Shown: piece by piece, positions 43,656-54,009 of the stretch
How positions within the stretch are numbered: position 1 is the first letter of the stretch
Layout: each line of letters starts with the position of its first letter
Source of the DNA: Chrysaora quinquecirrha
Lineage: Eukaryota > Cnidaria > Scyphozoa > Semaeostomeae > Pelagiidae
Direction of reading: 5' to 3'
Assembly (NCBI GenBank): GCA_014526335.1
Contig: JACTAT010000016.1
Coordinates: forward strand, 2,555,901-2,619,900
Length of the DNA: 64,000 bases
Notes under the pieces: model-generated
Told to the model about the DNA's origin: nothing
The model's input: the letters and a program-made list of their open reading frames with translations, nothing else
Database searches by the model: none
Made by a program: the position numbers and the translations under genes

Positions 43656-45715
43656 ATGAAGAGGTCACACGAAGAAGAGAGCTCAGCTACTAATAATAGT
43701 AAGCGAAGAAAAATCGCTTGCGATGTATGTGGGAAATTGTTTGACAGAATGTTAAATCTCGCATCACATAAGCGAACAGCGCATGATATACATCCGTCAA
43801 CAGCAGAACAAGATAAATTAGTCGGTGAAGGTAAGAACATGAACAAGATGGATAAGAAAGCATTCAGGATATATACCGAAGAAGAAGATATCAAAGACTG
43901 GGCAAGAATCACACAACATACTATTCGAGAAATTAAAGAAGAATTACCAGGCCACAAGCAGGGGATAAAGTATTATATCACAATCGATGTAGAATTTAAA
44001 AAGTATGGTGATAAGCTTATGGTTACAGAACCACCACCCACATTCAGAACCACCGTACAGGCGCTTCTGTGGTCAGAGTATGACTATGTTGAAGATCAGG
44101 TAGTTGAAGCTATCAACACACTACGAGACAAGGTTGATGAATTCTTGGAGAATGGAAGTGGTTGGATATTTACAAAGTTTACCCAACTGCAAGTGAAGAT
44201 GTTTGATTATGATGCAATTCGTGGTGGAAAGTATTTGCAACTACCAACATACATAAAAAACAAGCAAGCTGTTATCAATGTACAGAACAGAGACGATAAA
44301 TGCTTCATCTGGGCAATCCTATCCGCTCTACATCCACCAGCAACAAACCCACAGAGAGTTGCAAAGTATTACTCATACTGGGAGGAACTTAACTGTGAAG
44401 GATTGACATATCCAGTAAAAGCATCCGATAAAAAGATGATTGATACATTTGAAATAAACAACAACATTTCAATCAACATCTATATGGATGAAGATGGTGA
44501 AATTGTACCAATAAGAGTAACTGAAAATAAACGCGAAAAACATGTGCATTTACTATTGATATTCAATGACGATGGCGAGAGTCATTATTGCTGGATAAAG
44601 GACTTGAGTCGTCTTTTTGCAGGTCGTGATGGTCATAAAAATAAACGAAAATGGTTTATCTGTCCTCTATGCTTATCAGGATGTACAACTCAAGAAAGAT
44701 TGAAAAAGCATGAAAAGCTATGTCGGGCCCCTCAAGCTGTTGAATATCCTCAAGATACAGAATTAAAGTTTGAGCATTTCAAACATCAGAGCTGGTTACC
44801 ATTTATCATCTATGCAGATACTGAATCCATTCTGGAAAGCTCAAACAAAAGAGCTGCTTATCAAGAACACAAGCCGATCAGTTATTGCATTTATGTCAAA
44901 TCAATCGATGATAGATGGCAACAGCCGTTGGAATGCTATACTGGTGAAGACTGCATGGAGGTGTTGATGAATCGTCTAGATGAATTGAATGAGGAAATCC
45001 GAGCAGTGTTCAAGAAAACCATGCCGATGATTAGATTAACACCCGAAGAAAATGCAAGACACGATATGGCTACACACTGCTATTGCTGCAAGCAGCTATT
45101 TGATGGTAGCAATAGAAGAAAAGTCAAAGATCATTACCACATTACTGGGAAATACAGAGGACCAGCTTGCAAGTATTGCAACTTTAATCATCTGAATATA
45201 ATAGCAAACACTCACACAATCCCGATCGTCTTCCACAATCTCAAAGGGTATGACATGCATCATGTTCTGAAGAATTTGAAAGGTAGAAATACAAAGATCA
45301 TTGCCAATTCGAAAGAAAAGATCATGACTGCACAGATTGGTTCTCATACTGATGTGAATGAAGATGGTAAGGAAAGAAATATTCATGGGATCAAACACAT
45401 TGACTCCTTTGCATTTCTGAGTACAAGTTTGGCAACACTAGCAGGCAACCTACCGAAAGAACAATTTGTCTCTATCAAAGGCTACCTACATGATGAGATT
45501 ACTCAACAGCAGTATCCTGATGTACCGAGAAATGAACAGGAAAGAGTTGCAGAATTGAAAAGGGAACGTCAAGGAATGTTTGAGTCTGGTGTAGCATGTA
45601 AAAACCCGCTAAAAGATGAAGATGTTCTAGATTATAGAAATTGGAAAATACCATCAAGGAGAGATTTGACAGATGCTGAAGCTGAAGAAGTTGAGAGAGC
45701 ATTTGAGTTGCTGAC
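43656..45715 (+). CDS. Protein-primed DNA polymerase B, N-terminal part (left arm, truncated)
   Basis: About 686 residues are open without interruption, until a Gypsy LTR cuts the gene at 45716. There is a C2H2 finger (CDVCGKLFDRMLNLASH, residues about 23-43) and a second finger (ICPLCLSGCTTQERLKKH, about 330). The 3'-5' exonuclease starts with FIIYADTESILE (Exo I, about 385) and HNLKGYDMHHVL (Exo II). Between them is the cysteine-rich CYCC...GKYRGPACKYCN block seen in Polinton and mitochondrial-plasmid polymerases. The polymerase motifs are missing here. Its counterpart on the right arm is broken in this region. Confidence 0.9.
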
Positions 45716-45914
45716 TGTTACAACTAGTTATTGATTAGATGAACACAAGAAAACACACCTGGACATCAGGAACACAAAATCATCATCACTGCTAACTCTA
45801 GATACATTTAGGCCAAGTGCCTGGACTGCAAGGAGAGCACTCCTTAAGTACCAGGCCCCTAACTACAACAACAACAAAACACATGCAATGAAATGTAAAC
45901 AATGTAAACAATCA
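45716..45914 (-). repeat. Gypsy 3' LTR
   Basis: 199 bp, identical by eye to 50129-50327. On the plus strand it starts TGTTACAACTAG and ends AAACAATCA. Confidence 0.95.
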
Positions 45915-45958
45915 AAGTTCAGGATACAACACTGCTTTCCCTCTGGGTCAAGGAAAGT

Positions 45959-48190
45959 CTATTTTGTAACATAGTCTTTGAGATGCCTTGGAGCACGTCT
46001 CAACCTCACTGGTCTGCTGCTTACACCTGAGGCTGATGCACTTTCTGGAGCTTTGGTGAATTTAGGAGAAGAATTCACATCGGTGGTGGTAGTACGAACT
46101 GGAGAACTAGACCCGGTTGTTGGCAACTGTACAGGTGATTCTTGAACACTTGGACTAACCGATTCCTGTTCATGATTTGCTGTCTCTGTGTGTAATGGAA
46201 CTGAAGATCCCTCTAAGCTGGGAGGTTGCTGTGTACCCGGCTCAATCTGTGGGATGACAGGATTTTCATATGCTGGAATCGTAAGTTCCACTGGAGATTC
46301 TGTTGTTGGATTTACTGATAAAGGTTGATGTAAACGAATTTGGTCGATATGTCTACGAATGAAACCACCATCTATTTTTATCTTGTATGACACAGGGCCT
46401 GTCCTTTCAGATACTACTCCATATAGCCACTTCTGTCCACCCGTATAATTTCGAGCAATAACACTCTGACCTACTTTTAATTCTCGAAGTTTACTCCCTC
46501 CTCTATCAGCTATCATATTCTCTTTATATTTCATTGTACTTTTCTCCATATCAGGCCGCAACAAGGACATTCTTGTCTTTGGCAATCGCTTCAATAAGAT
46601 CTCTGCAGGGCTGACGCCTGTGTTCGTATGTGGTGTATTTCGATATGAAAATAGAAAGCGATTGACCTGAGTCTCAATAGAATCCTTTGAATTCTTTACG
46701 AGCTTCTTTAATGTTGACTTGAACGTTTGTACTGCCCTTTCTGCAGCACCATTGCTAGCTGGGTGATAGGGAGCACTGGTAACATGATGTATTCCATTCA
46801 TTTTCATGAAATCTTTAAACTCTTGGCTTGTAAAACAGGAACCATTGTCACTCACTAGAATTTCAGGTAGGCCATGTACAGCAAATGAAGACCTTAATCT
46901 CTCGATGGTTAATATGGAAGAAGCTTTTGTGACAGGATACGCATCTATCCATTTCGAGAAAGAGTCCACCACAATCAAAAACATTTTTCCCAGAAATGGG
47001 CCTGCATAGTCTACATGAAGCCGGGCCCATGGCTTAGTGGTATTCTCCCACGGGTGTAATGGTGCAAGACTTGGATTATTCTGACTATTCAAACAATTTG
47101 TACAAGCCTTAACACATTGCTCAATTTCAGTATCCATAGATGGCCACCAACAATAACCGCGAGCTAATGATTTCATTCTTGACATCCCTAAATGTACTTG
47201 ATGCAGTTCAATCAGCACAGACTCCCTAAGACTTATAGGAATAACTACTCTGCTCCCCCATAGCAAACATCCATTTTCAACTGCCAATTCATTGGCTCTC
47301 GTAGCATAAGGGCGCAACTCTTCTGAAGCACAAAATTCCTCAGGCCATCCATTCAATACAAAATCTACAACTCTACTTATAACCGGATCCCTTCTTGTAT
47401 GAGCTTTCACCTGAATCGATGTCACTGGAGCTTTGCATAAGTTGACCATCATAATGTCATTGCTAACCTTTGATACTTCTGTTTCTAAGGCTCGTCGTGG
47501 CAAACGACTCATTCCATCAGCATTGGCATTGGCTGCACCTTTTTGGTATTCTAACACATAATTGTAGGAAGATAATAATAATGCCCATCGTTGAATTCTT
47601 GCAGCTGTCATGCTTGGAATCGGTGACGACTCACCAAGTAATCCTAGCAATGGCTTGTGATCAGAGTAGATTATGAATTGACGTCCATACAAATATTGAT
47701 GGAACTTCTTGACAGCATAAATAATGGCCAACCCCTCCTTTTCAATTTGGGAGTAGTTCCTCTCTGCAGCAGATAGAGTTCGTGAAGCGTATCCTACTGG
47801 TCGTTCAGAGCCATCAGGCATGCGGTGAGCTAACACTGCTCCAAGCCCATACGGTGAAGCATCACATGACAATAGTATTGGCTTGTTCGGATCGTAATGG
47901 ACAAGAAGGGCTGAAGATGTAAGTAGCTCTTTTGCCTTCTGAAATGCTTGATCCTGCTGTTCACTCCATTTCCATGAACTATTTTTCCGAAGCAAACAAT
48001 GCAATGGCTCTAAAACATCTGCCATGTTGGGAATGTGCCGATGATAATAATTTAGCATTCCAAGAAAACTTTTCAGCTGAGTGACATTCTGTGGTGCAGG
48101 TGCCTCTAAAATAGGCTTAATCTTTTCATCTACTGGCGCAACACCTTCCCTGTTGATGCGAAATCCAAGATAGGTTACTTCTGGTACCAT
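45959..48190 (-). CDS. Gypsy pol: RNase H and integrase
   Basis: Continues the polyprotein after a frame break near 48200. The RT thumb (VTYLGFRINREGVAPV) is followed by RNase H (LLSCDASPYGLGAVLAH, IEKEGLAIIYAV, IIYSDHKPL). The H2C2 zinc domain of integrase comes next, then the DDE core (HVDYAGPF, VSDNGSCFTSQEF, SNGAAERAVQTFK). A Pro/Ser/Thr-rich tail ends in a basic RPVRLRRAPRHLKDY. The product would integrate cDNA of this element. Confidence 0.9.
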   Translation of the reverse strand: MVPEVTYLGFRINREGVAPVDEKIKPILEAPAPQNVTQLKSFLGMLNYYHRHIPNMADVLEPLHCLLRKNSSWKWSEQQDQAFQKAKELLTSSALLVHYDPNKPILLSCDASPYGLGAVLAHRMPDGSERPVGYASRTLSAAERNYSQIEKEGLAIIYAVKKFHQYLYGRQFIIYSDHKPLLGLLGESSPIPSMTAARIQRWALLLSSYNYVLEYQKGAANANADGMSRLPRRALETEVSKVSNDIMMVNLCKAPVTSIQVKAHTRRDPVISRVVDFVLNGWPEEFCASEELRPYATRANELAVENGCLLWGSRVVIPISLRESVLIELHQVHLGMSRMKSLARGYCWWPSMDTEIEQCVKACTNCLNSQNNPSLAPLHPWENTTKPWARLHVDYAGPFLGKMFLIVVDSFSKWIDAYPVTKASSILTIERLRSSFAVHGLPEILVSDNGSCFTSQEFKDFMKMNGIHHVTSAPYHPASNGAAERAVQTFKSTLKKLVKNSKDSIETQVNRFLFSYRNTPHTNTGVSPAEILLKRLPKTRMSLLRPDMEKSTMKYKENMIADRGGSKLRELKVGQSVIARNYTGGQKWLYGVVSERTGPVSYKIKIDGGFIRRHIDQIRLHQPLSVNPTTESPVELTIPAYENPVIPQIEPGTQQPPSLEGSSVPLHTETANHEQESVSPSVQESPVQLPTTGSSSPVRTTTTDVNSSPKFTKAPESASASGVSSRPVRLRRAPRHLKDYVTK

Positions 48191-50106
48191 AAATACACAC
48201 TTTTACGTTTCAACCGCAGTCCATTTACTGACAGTATCTGAAAAACTTCCGTAAGATTCTTCAAGTGTTCATCATCATTTCTCCCTGATATCAGTATATC
48301 ATCAACCCTGACAGTTGTAAAAGGCACATGGGATAGCCTCTTCTCCATTTCTCGTTGAAATATCCCTGCTGCCGAGTGAACTCCAAATTGAAGGCGTGTA
48401 GGCTTATACAATCCTTTATGAGTGTTGATAGTTAAACACTCCTGTGACTCTTTATCCAAAACCAGTTGTTGATATGCTTGACTAAGATCTAGCTTGGTAA
48501 ACTTTTGTCCTCCATTGAGTGTGGCAAGTAAATCCTCTGTTTTTGGAACAGGGTAATTATCGCATTTTGCTGCAGGATTTACTGTCACCTTATAATCTCC
48601 ACAAATTCTAACTGAGCCATCCTCTTTCACAACTGGAACAATTGGAGCTGCCCACTGAGAATAAGTCACTGGCTCATATATGCCTTCATTGACTAACCTT
48701 TCAAGCTCAGTCTCGATCTGTGGTTTCAAGGCATATGGTACGGGCCTTGCTTTATAAAATTTAGGCCTTGCATCTTCTTTCAATTCAATGTGAACCTTAA
48801 TATTTGCCATTGTCCCTATCCCTTTATCAAAAACGGGATCAAATTTCTCCAGCACCTTGCTGAGTTCAGCATTCTCTGATACTCTGTTCACTTCCATAAC
48901 AGACAAGAGCTGTGGCCAGTTCAATCTGATTTTTTTCAGCCAATTACGGCCAAACAACATTGGGCCTTCCCCTGCTGTGACAATGAGAGGTAGTGACGCA
49001 GACTGATCCTCATACCCAACTTGAACTTCCGCTACCCCTTTTGCTTTGATGAATTCACCGGTGTATGTTCTCAATTTTATATTGGTATTCTCCAACTTTG
49101 GCCTAGGCAAATTTTCAAACATTCTATGAAACATTGACTCTCCTATTACCGTTACAGATGCCCCTGTGTCAACTTCCATTTCAGTAGGTATACCATCAAT
49201 ATCCACTTTCACCAATATCGGTTTTTCTCGTTGGACGGCACATCTGTAAATGTTGTACATTTCAGCTGCATTTTCTTCTTCGGATCTCTCTGGATAACTT
49301 GGAGCATGAACACTTGACTCTGCATTGATGTCTTCCTCTGCTTCAACCTGATGCTGCTCATGTGGGCCTCCTGATGTACTGTATGATCTAGGCTTTCTCC
49401 TACACATGCGTGCAGTGTGTCCCTTGCTCCGACATGAAAAGCAATTTCTCTCTTTAAACGGACAGGATGAGGGATTGTGTTTATTACCACATCTAAAACA
49501 ACCTTCCTGCCTCTTGGATCCTGGTGTAAATACTTTATGTACTGTAGTACCATCAGCCCTCTTGTCACTTGAAATCTGCAATTGCATTGCTGCTGATTGC
49601 TGAGCCGCAGCCTCAATACTAAGGGCTATTCTCAAAGCATTATCCAAAGTTAATGTGGACCCTTCAGAAAGTAACTTCCTCTGTATACTCAAATCATTTA
49701 TTCCGCAAACCAGTCGGTCTCTTAACATATCATTAATTGAATCTCCATATTGACAATCCTGACTAAGTCGTCGTAGTTCTGCAACATACTTCGAAACAGA
49801 TTCTGAAGGATTACGATTACGTGTATTAAAAGCAAAGCGTTCAGCTATTATGTTTGGTGTCGGACTCAGATGTTGCTTCATCAAATTTTTGAGTTGAGTA
49901 TAGGTTTTTTCTGTTGGGTTTCCTGGGGCACACAAGCTTCTAAATAGTTTGTATGTTTCCGCTCCACACACGCTTAACATGACCGCTTTCTTTTTGTCAT
50001 CGTTTTCTATATCATTAGCAATAAAGAAGAATTCTAACCTTTCAATATAATGGGACCACTGTTCACTGGATGCATCATATGCTTCGATATTACCAAACGC
50101 AGCCAT
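48175..50106 (-). CDS. Gypsy gag-protease-RT
   Basis: The start ATG is at 50106 (MAAFGNIEAYDASSEQWSHY), a typical gag opening. Two CCHC knuckles follow (CFRCGNKHNPSSC, CFSCRSKGHTARMC), then an aspartic protease (EVDTGASVTVIGE) and reverse transcriptase (RICGDYKVTVNP, FTKLDLSQAYQQL, LQFGVHSAAGIFQREM). The catalytic box reads RVDDILISG where Y.DD is usual. The frame ends at 48175 because of an apparent one-base loss in an A run; RNase H resumes in the adjacent frame. Confidence 0.9.
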   Translation of the reverse strand: MAAFGNIEAYDASSEQWSHYIERLEFFFIANDIENDDKKKAVMLSVCGAETYKLFRSLCAPGNPTEKTYTQLKNLMKQHLSPTPNIIAERFAFNTRNRNPSESVSKYVAELRRLSQDCQYGDSINDMLRDRLVCGINDLSIQRKLLSEGSTLTLDNALRIALSIEAAAQQSAAMQLQISSDKRADGTTVHKVFTPGSKRQEGCFRCGNKHNPSSCPFKERNCFSCRSKGHTARMCRRKPRSYSTSGGPHEQHQVEAEEDINAESSVHAPSYPERSEEENAAEMYNIYRCAVQREKPILVKVDIDGIPTEMEVDTGASVTVIGESMFHRMFENLPRPKLENTNIKLRTYTGEFIKAKGVAEVQVGYEDQSASLPLIVTAGEGPMLFGRNWLKKIRLNWPQLLSVMEVNRVSENAELSKVLEKFDPVFDKGIGTMANIKVHIELKEDARPKFYKARPVPYALKPQIETELERLVNEGIYEPVTYSQWAAPIVPVVKEDGSVRICGDYKVTVNPAAKCDNYPVPKTEDLLATLNGGQKFTKLDLSQAYQQLVLDKESQECLTINTHKGLYKPTRLQFGVHSAAGIFQREMEKRLSHVPFTTVRVDDILISGRNDDEHLKNLTEVFQILSVNGLRLKRKSVYLWYQK

Positions 50107-50128
50107 TTTAATTTTCCTCGTCGCCAAT

Positions 50129-50327
50129 TGTTACAACTAGTTATTGATTAGATGAACACAAGAAAACACACCTGGACATCAGGAACACAAAATCATCATC
50201 ACTGCTAACTCTAGATACATTTAGGCCAAGTGCCTGGACTGCAAGGAGAGCACTCCTTAAGTACCAGGCCCCTAACTACAACAACAACAAAACACATGCA
50301 ATGAAATGTAAACAATGTAAACAATCA
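50129..50327 (-). repeat. Gypsy 5' LTR
   Basis: The second identical LTR, adjacent to the primer-binding region at 50117-50128. Confidence 0.95.
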
Positions 50328-50475
50328 AAATCAACAGAAAACAACACGCTGATGTATCTCAATCTCTAGGATGGGCATTTTACAACAAACTTACACGATG
50401 TGATTCTGGCATCAGTGAAAGAAATTTGAAGATTATGAAAATCATGCTCAAAGATTGTTAAGTACCATTCCCTAA
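50328..50475. other. Junction segment with a degenerate LTR-like tail
   Basis: The stretch ttaagtaccattccctaact near 50458 resembles the 3' part of the Gypsy LTR (cttaagtaccaggccccta). A remnant of a related LTR may therefore lie between the intact Gypsy and the Polinton integrase. Confidence 0.4.
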
Positions 50476-51286
50476 CTACAACAACTCAAAACACATACAT
50501 AATCTCCAGATTTTTAAAAAGAAACCTTTCTTAAACATTCTCTTTTCAAACTCAATCTTACATAATTCCAGTTTTGAAACATTTTTCTGGTTTCTTTTCA
50601 AACAATCTTTTCGAACAGTGTCGACATTGTCTTGGTTGACTTCAGAAGGTCTCATACCAATAGATCTGTGATATGTATTATTGTATGAGTTGACAAAATC
50701 TTGCAAATTATCAATATATCTCAACGTATTTTGTGCTGTAAAGTATCTATACATTCGTCCTTTTAATGTTCTGTTAAAGCGTTCAACAATTGCTGCCTTT
50801 ACTTCATTATTTGCAGTAAAATCCAATATCGTTTTTCTTCAACAAAGCTTGGAATTCTTTGTTTATAAACTCGCTGCCTTTGTCGGATCGTAAAATTTTT
50901 AGGTTTTCTTTCGGATAAAATTTCTTTAAACGCATTGACAATTTCTTTTGCAGTTTTTCTTTTAGAGGCTTTACCCATGCATACTTGCTAAAAGTATCAA
51001 TACAGCATAAGAGGAATGTAATGTTGTCGTTTTCTTTTTTCAAATGCGTCATATCAACAAGATCACATTCCCACAAATAGTCAATGTTATTGGTTAGTAT
51101 CCGCTCCCGTTTAAAGTTCTTCCTACTTGGTTTGTGCAGCGAATAGGCAAGACTAGTTTTACTCCATTCTTCAACATCTTTCCTTTTCAAATTAGGAATT
51201 ACTTTTTTGAATTCCCTATACGCTTTATCCAAACCCCCGAGAGAACCCGGAACAGAAGGATCAGAATATAACTTTTCTAAACTCAT
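50476..51286 (-). pseudogene. Polinton-type retroviral-like integrase (frameshifted, C-terminus lost)
   Basis: The first frame (51286-50807) holds DKAYREFKKVIPNLKR and the catalytic aspartates in LWECDLVDMTHL and ILRSDKGSEF. The second (50826-50476) holds the catalytic glutamate in VKAAIVERFNRTLKGRMYRY and the following YNNTYHRSIGMRPSEV. They overlap in different frames, so one frameshift near 50815 breaks the gene. No chromodomain follows, unlike many Polinton integrases; the sequence runs into the Gypsy junction. Confidence 0.9.
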
Positions 51287-51453
51287 AATAAATCAATTAA
51301 CAATTCTAACAATTTAACATTTGTACACTTTTTTCTTCGTCGCTTTCTTTTCTTGCACTTTCTTCCTTTATTTATAACCTTTTTAGGCTTTTTCTTCACT
51401 GGTTCATCGTCAGATTTGCTTGGCTCCATGACTATCTTTTCAAAAGAATCCAT
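51283..51453 (-). CDS. Small lysine/arginine-rich protein, 56 residues
   Basis: Starts MDSFEKIVMEPSKSDDEP at 51453 and is strongly basic in the middle (GRKCKKRKRRRKKC). Its TGA overlaps the integrase ATG (ATGA), which suggests coupled expression. It lies 28 bases after the ATPase stop. A GTTATAAATA motif lies 30 bases upstream. It may be a DNA-condensing virion protein; function unknown. Confidence 0.55.
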   Translation of the reverse strand: MDSFEKIVMEPSKSDDEPVKKKPKKVINKGRKCKKRKRRRKKCTNVKLLELLIDLL

Positions 51454-51481
51454 TTTTACTGTCTTATAGAATTGTTGATCT

Positions 51482-52155
51482 CTATTTATAACCTTTTTTA
51501 GACTTGTACACCACTAAAGGAGCTTCATTAGGGAAAATATTAGTGCGAAATCTCATATCTTCTCCAATCGATTGTGTGAAATCGCAAAGTAAGTAGCCGT
51601 ACATTCTTGCTGTTGCATCATTGTAAATGTCAAGGAATGTTTTTGGAGATGAGGGCATAATTTGTCGTGCAAGAAATCTAATTTGACTTCTATCTCGAGG
51701 ATTCTTGAAAAGAACTTGATACTGAGTATTGAGAGCTAAATTTCTCATTTCTGTTCCTCTTGGAAAAGGGTTTTGCATCATAACAATTACATTGATGTTT
51801 AGATGAGATCTTCCTTTGTGAACAATTTTCCCAAATCTTTAAAGTTGGCAATTTCATGCATTAAATCATCGACAACAATAGTTAATCTTTTGTCCGATCT
51901 TTCGATTTCTTCGTACAAGTTTTCAGGTAGCTCAGTAATAAATCTACAATTCCCGTTAAAACTTTTTTTAACGCGCTCAAACAATTCCGGTTGATTTGTT
52001 CCCGAGATCCACATAAGATTGGGATATTGTCTGCCATTATCAATTATATTGTTATAATTTTTCAACAGATTTTCTACCCAAGTCGTTTTACCGCTTCCGC
52101 TTACTCCAGATAAAATCAAAGAAAAAGGTGCTTTAAATCTCAAATCATAACTCAT
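51482..52155 (-). pseudogene. FtsK/HerA-type genome-packaging ATPase (frameshifted)
   Basis: The start at 52155 (MSYDLRFKAPFSLIL) is preferred over the in-frame one at 52182 because a TATA-like motif lies at 52198-52207. Walker A is SGVSGSGKTTWVENLL, Walker B LTIVVDDLM. The frame stops at 51799. The C-terminal part, with MQNPFPRGTEMRNL and VLFKNPRDRSQI (conserved in A32-like ATPases of Polintons and large DNA viruses), continues in another frame to 51482. One frameshift near 51815 splits it. The protein would pump DNA into capsids. Confidence 0.9.
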
Positions 52156-52354
52156 ATTTATAACAAACTTTAAACATCTCATACAACAGACAACATCTAT
52201 TTATAACAAATTCTTTACATCTAGCTACAACATTGAAATAATATCTATAACATTGAACTAATATCTATAACATCAAACTAATTTCTATAACATCAAACTA
52301 ATGTTCACTAATTTTAAACATCTCATGAATAACAACTGTATAACAACGTTCAGT
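52156..52354. repeat. AT-rich spacer with short tandem repeats
   Basis: Contains five imperfect copies of about 25 bp (CTATAACATCAAACTAAT) at 52240-52305 and the TATA-like motif for the ATPase gene at 52198-52207. Confidence 0.6.
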
Positions 52355-53233
52355 CTAGGCATATGCCATGATTAAATTGTTTATTATTCTGCTCAATATT
52401 TGCAACAGGTACATCGATGTGAAGAGACTTGGATGAGATAATTCATCATGCAGATTTTCAACTTGAATCTTGGTTCCATGACTAAGTCGACCATTCTTCT
52501 TCTTCAGCTCATCAAACATTGATTTCTTAAACGATTCTTTCCCTTCAGCCAGCATGTCGGAGTTGACATAACTAATGTGAAATGTTAGAAATCTAAAAGC
52601 ATTATGTACCATACAATCTTGCTTATGATCAGCAGCATCAATTTGTTTTGCCCACATCTCTGTAGTTGCACACTTTTCACAATACTCTTTTGCTTTGTTG
52701 AAAATGTATTTCAGGAGAATTTCGGCATATACTTCTTGCACTTGAACATCAATCTTTGCCGGATCTTCTTCTTGTTTCTTTTTCTTCTTTTGAATATGCT
52801 CATCATCATCACTCGCTGGTCTTTTCCGGGATGGTTGTGGAAGCATTTTCAGATCAGCAACCTTTCCATATAATGCTTTCAGCATTTCTTCTTTCAGATT
52901 TATTCCTGTCTTTGATGGCTTCTCATTCTTCCATCTTCGGATTCCAAGACAAAGCTTCACAGGGGGTTTTTTCTCCATGCAGATTTCCAACTTGCCATCA
53001 TTTTTCTGCAAATAGATTTCCAGCTTATCCTCATACGCTTCTTCTTTGCTCAAAACTTCAGTGTATAGTGTTAGAAACTGTGTGATTCTGCCAAAGTACT
53101 GCTTTGATTGAATGTGTCCTTTGTTCTTCTCAAACAGACTTTCAGCATCTTCTCCGCGGAACTGGAATTGATCGTTTATGTTTTCACCAACTATTTCCAA
53201 GAGACGAGACAGTGCTGCATGAGAAATAGCCAT
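52355..53233 (-). CDS. Polinton-type protein of unknown function, 292 residues
   Basis: A complete frame with a helical N-terminal half, a central nuclear-localisation-like segment (SRKRPASDDDEHIQKKKKKQ, about residues 135-155) and a helical C-terminal half with several cysteines. No recognised family motif. It starts inside the end of the upstream 71-residue gene in another frame (52 bases shared). It could be a DNA-binding or assembly protein; no assignment is possible. Confidence 0.6.
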   Translation of the reverse strand: MAISHAALSRLLEIVGENINDQFQFRGEDAESLFEKNKGHIQSKQYFGRITQFLTLYTEVLSKEEAYEDKLEIYLQKNDGKLEICMEKKPPVKLCLGIRRWKNEKPSKTGINLKEEMLKALYGKVADLKMLPQPSRKRPASDDDEHIQKKKKKQEEDPAKIDVQVQEVYAEILLKYIFNKAKEYCEKCATTEMWAKQIDAADHKQDCMVHNAFRFLTFHISYVNSDMLAEGKESFKKSMFDELKKKNGRLSHGTKIQVENLHDELSHPSLFTSMYLLQILSRIINNLIMAYA

Positions 53234-53399
53234 TGATCTTACAGATGCCCTTTAGGTATCTTTCAGCACAGCCATTGTATCTTGCAACTGCTGCTGTTGT
53301 ATCTTTCACCACTAACAACCATTTGTTAGAACCGGGCTGGACAGCAAATGATGATTTGATTAGACCCTCTTCATCTCTAACTTCATAAATTACAGCCAT
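53184..53399 (-). CDS. Short Polinton protein, 71 residues
   Basis: Begins MAVIYEVRDEEGLIKSSFAV with a beta-rich pattern. It is preceded by the same promoter module as the polymerase (TATAAAA complement at 53477-53483, CGTTCGA, GCGTAAA). Its 3' end overlaps the 292-residue frame, so the two may be one gene split by a frameshift, or two overlapping genes. Confidence 0.55.
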   Translation of the reverse strand: MAVIYEVRDEEGLIKSSFAVQPGSNKWLLVVKDTTAAVARYNGCAERYLKGICKINGYFSCSTVSSLGNSW

Positions 53400-53454
53400 G
53401 ACTCTTTAGTGATTTTTTAAGCTCCGCACTCTACGACGACTTGTTACAACTGAA

Positions 53455-53550
53455 CTGATTTGATTTTACGCATCGGTTTTATAGTTTGATCGAACGTGAC
53501 GTTCGAATTATTAACCAATCAGATTGCAGGATTATTACGTCATTTTTTGA
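53455..53550 (-). promoter_or_regulatory. Third copy of the shared promoter module
   Basis: On the minus strand it reads ATTACG...CAATCTGATTGG, ACGTTCGATCAAACTATAAAA, CGATGCGTAAAATC: the same order as before the polymerase and the small phage-like gene. No heat-shock array is seen here. Confidence 0.65.
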
Positions 53551-53558
53551 AAATCAGA

Positions 53559-53972
53559 TTAGCGAATTTTTCTCTTCTTTCGTCTATGTTTTCTGGTTGT
53601 TTTCCTACCACCATTAAGTCGCTTTCTACGCTTTCTTCTCACACCGCCACCGGCTAATTTTCTTAAACCAGTCTCAACACCTAAACCAGTTGCAGCTATG
53701 GCACCGCCTTTTGCAGCTGCTTTTGCTCCTTTTAATGCGAATTTCTTTACGGTTTGTTTGCTAATATTTCTAGTCACTGCTCTTCCTCCTTGCTTAATTG
53801 CTTGTCTAACTGCTGCTCGCGCTAATGCGGACCCCATCTTTCTAGAATTTTCTAATGTTGGCTTCCTTTTATAACCACCTCTCATCAACTCGGTTGCTTC
53901 CTGTCCACCATCATTTTTTAACATATCATCAATAATCATTGAAGCAATAATAGTTCCTGCAAGGGATGCCAT
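53559..53972 (-). CDS. Basic Gly/Ala-rich protein, 137 residues
   Basis: Starts MASLAGTIIASMIIDDML, a short hydrophobic segment. A Gly/Ala/Lys-rich middle (FALKGAKAAAKGGAIAATG) and a very basic tail (RRKRRKRLNGGRKTTRKHRR) follow. The composition resembles adenovirus-like core or membrane-active minor virion proteins found in adintoviruses. Assignment is by composition and context only. Confidence 0.6.
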   Translation of the reverse strand: MASLAGTIIASMIIDDMLKNDGGQEATELMRGGYKRKPTLENSRKMGSALARAAVRQAIKQGGRAVTRNISKQTVKKFALKGAKAAAKGGAIAATGLGVETGLRKLAGGGVRRKRRKRLNGGRKTTRKHRRKKRKIR

Positions 53973-54009
53973 TATTTGAAATCGGATTTTTTAGCATATG
54001 CGAATTTAT

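Larger units (their letters stand above)
41181..45715. repeat. Left inverted arm of the Polinton-type element
   Basis: The arm matches 61000-56302 in reverse. It contains nested TTCCGCG...CGCGGAA palindromic modules (41181-42305), CRE-type sites, the small phage-like gene, heat-shock-element arrays and the polymerase 5' half. It lacks one 375-bp unit present in the right arm but has one more heat-shock block. Confidence 0.9.
45716..50327 (-). mobile_element. Ty3/Gypsy LTR retrotransposon, identical LTRs
   Basis: LTRs of 199 bp at 45716-45914 and 50129-50327 are identical by eye and start/end TG...CA. Coding is on the minus strand in the order gag, protease, RT, RNase H, integrase. Inside the 5' LTR the sequence TTGGCGACGAGG looks like the primer-binding region. 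The flanks CTGAC and AAATC do not form a target duplication. One frameshift separates RT from RNase H; otherwise the copy looks young. Confidence 0.95.

Noticed and set aside
46806..47676. Plus-strand short frames
   Set aside because: Shadows of the Gypsy pol gene on the other strand.
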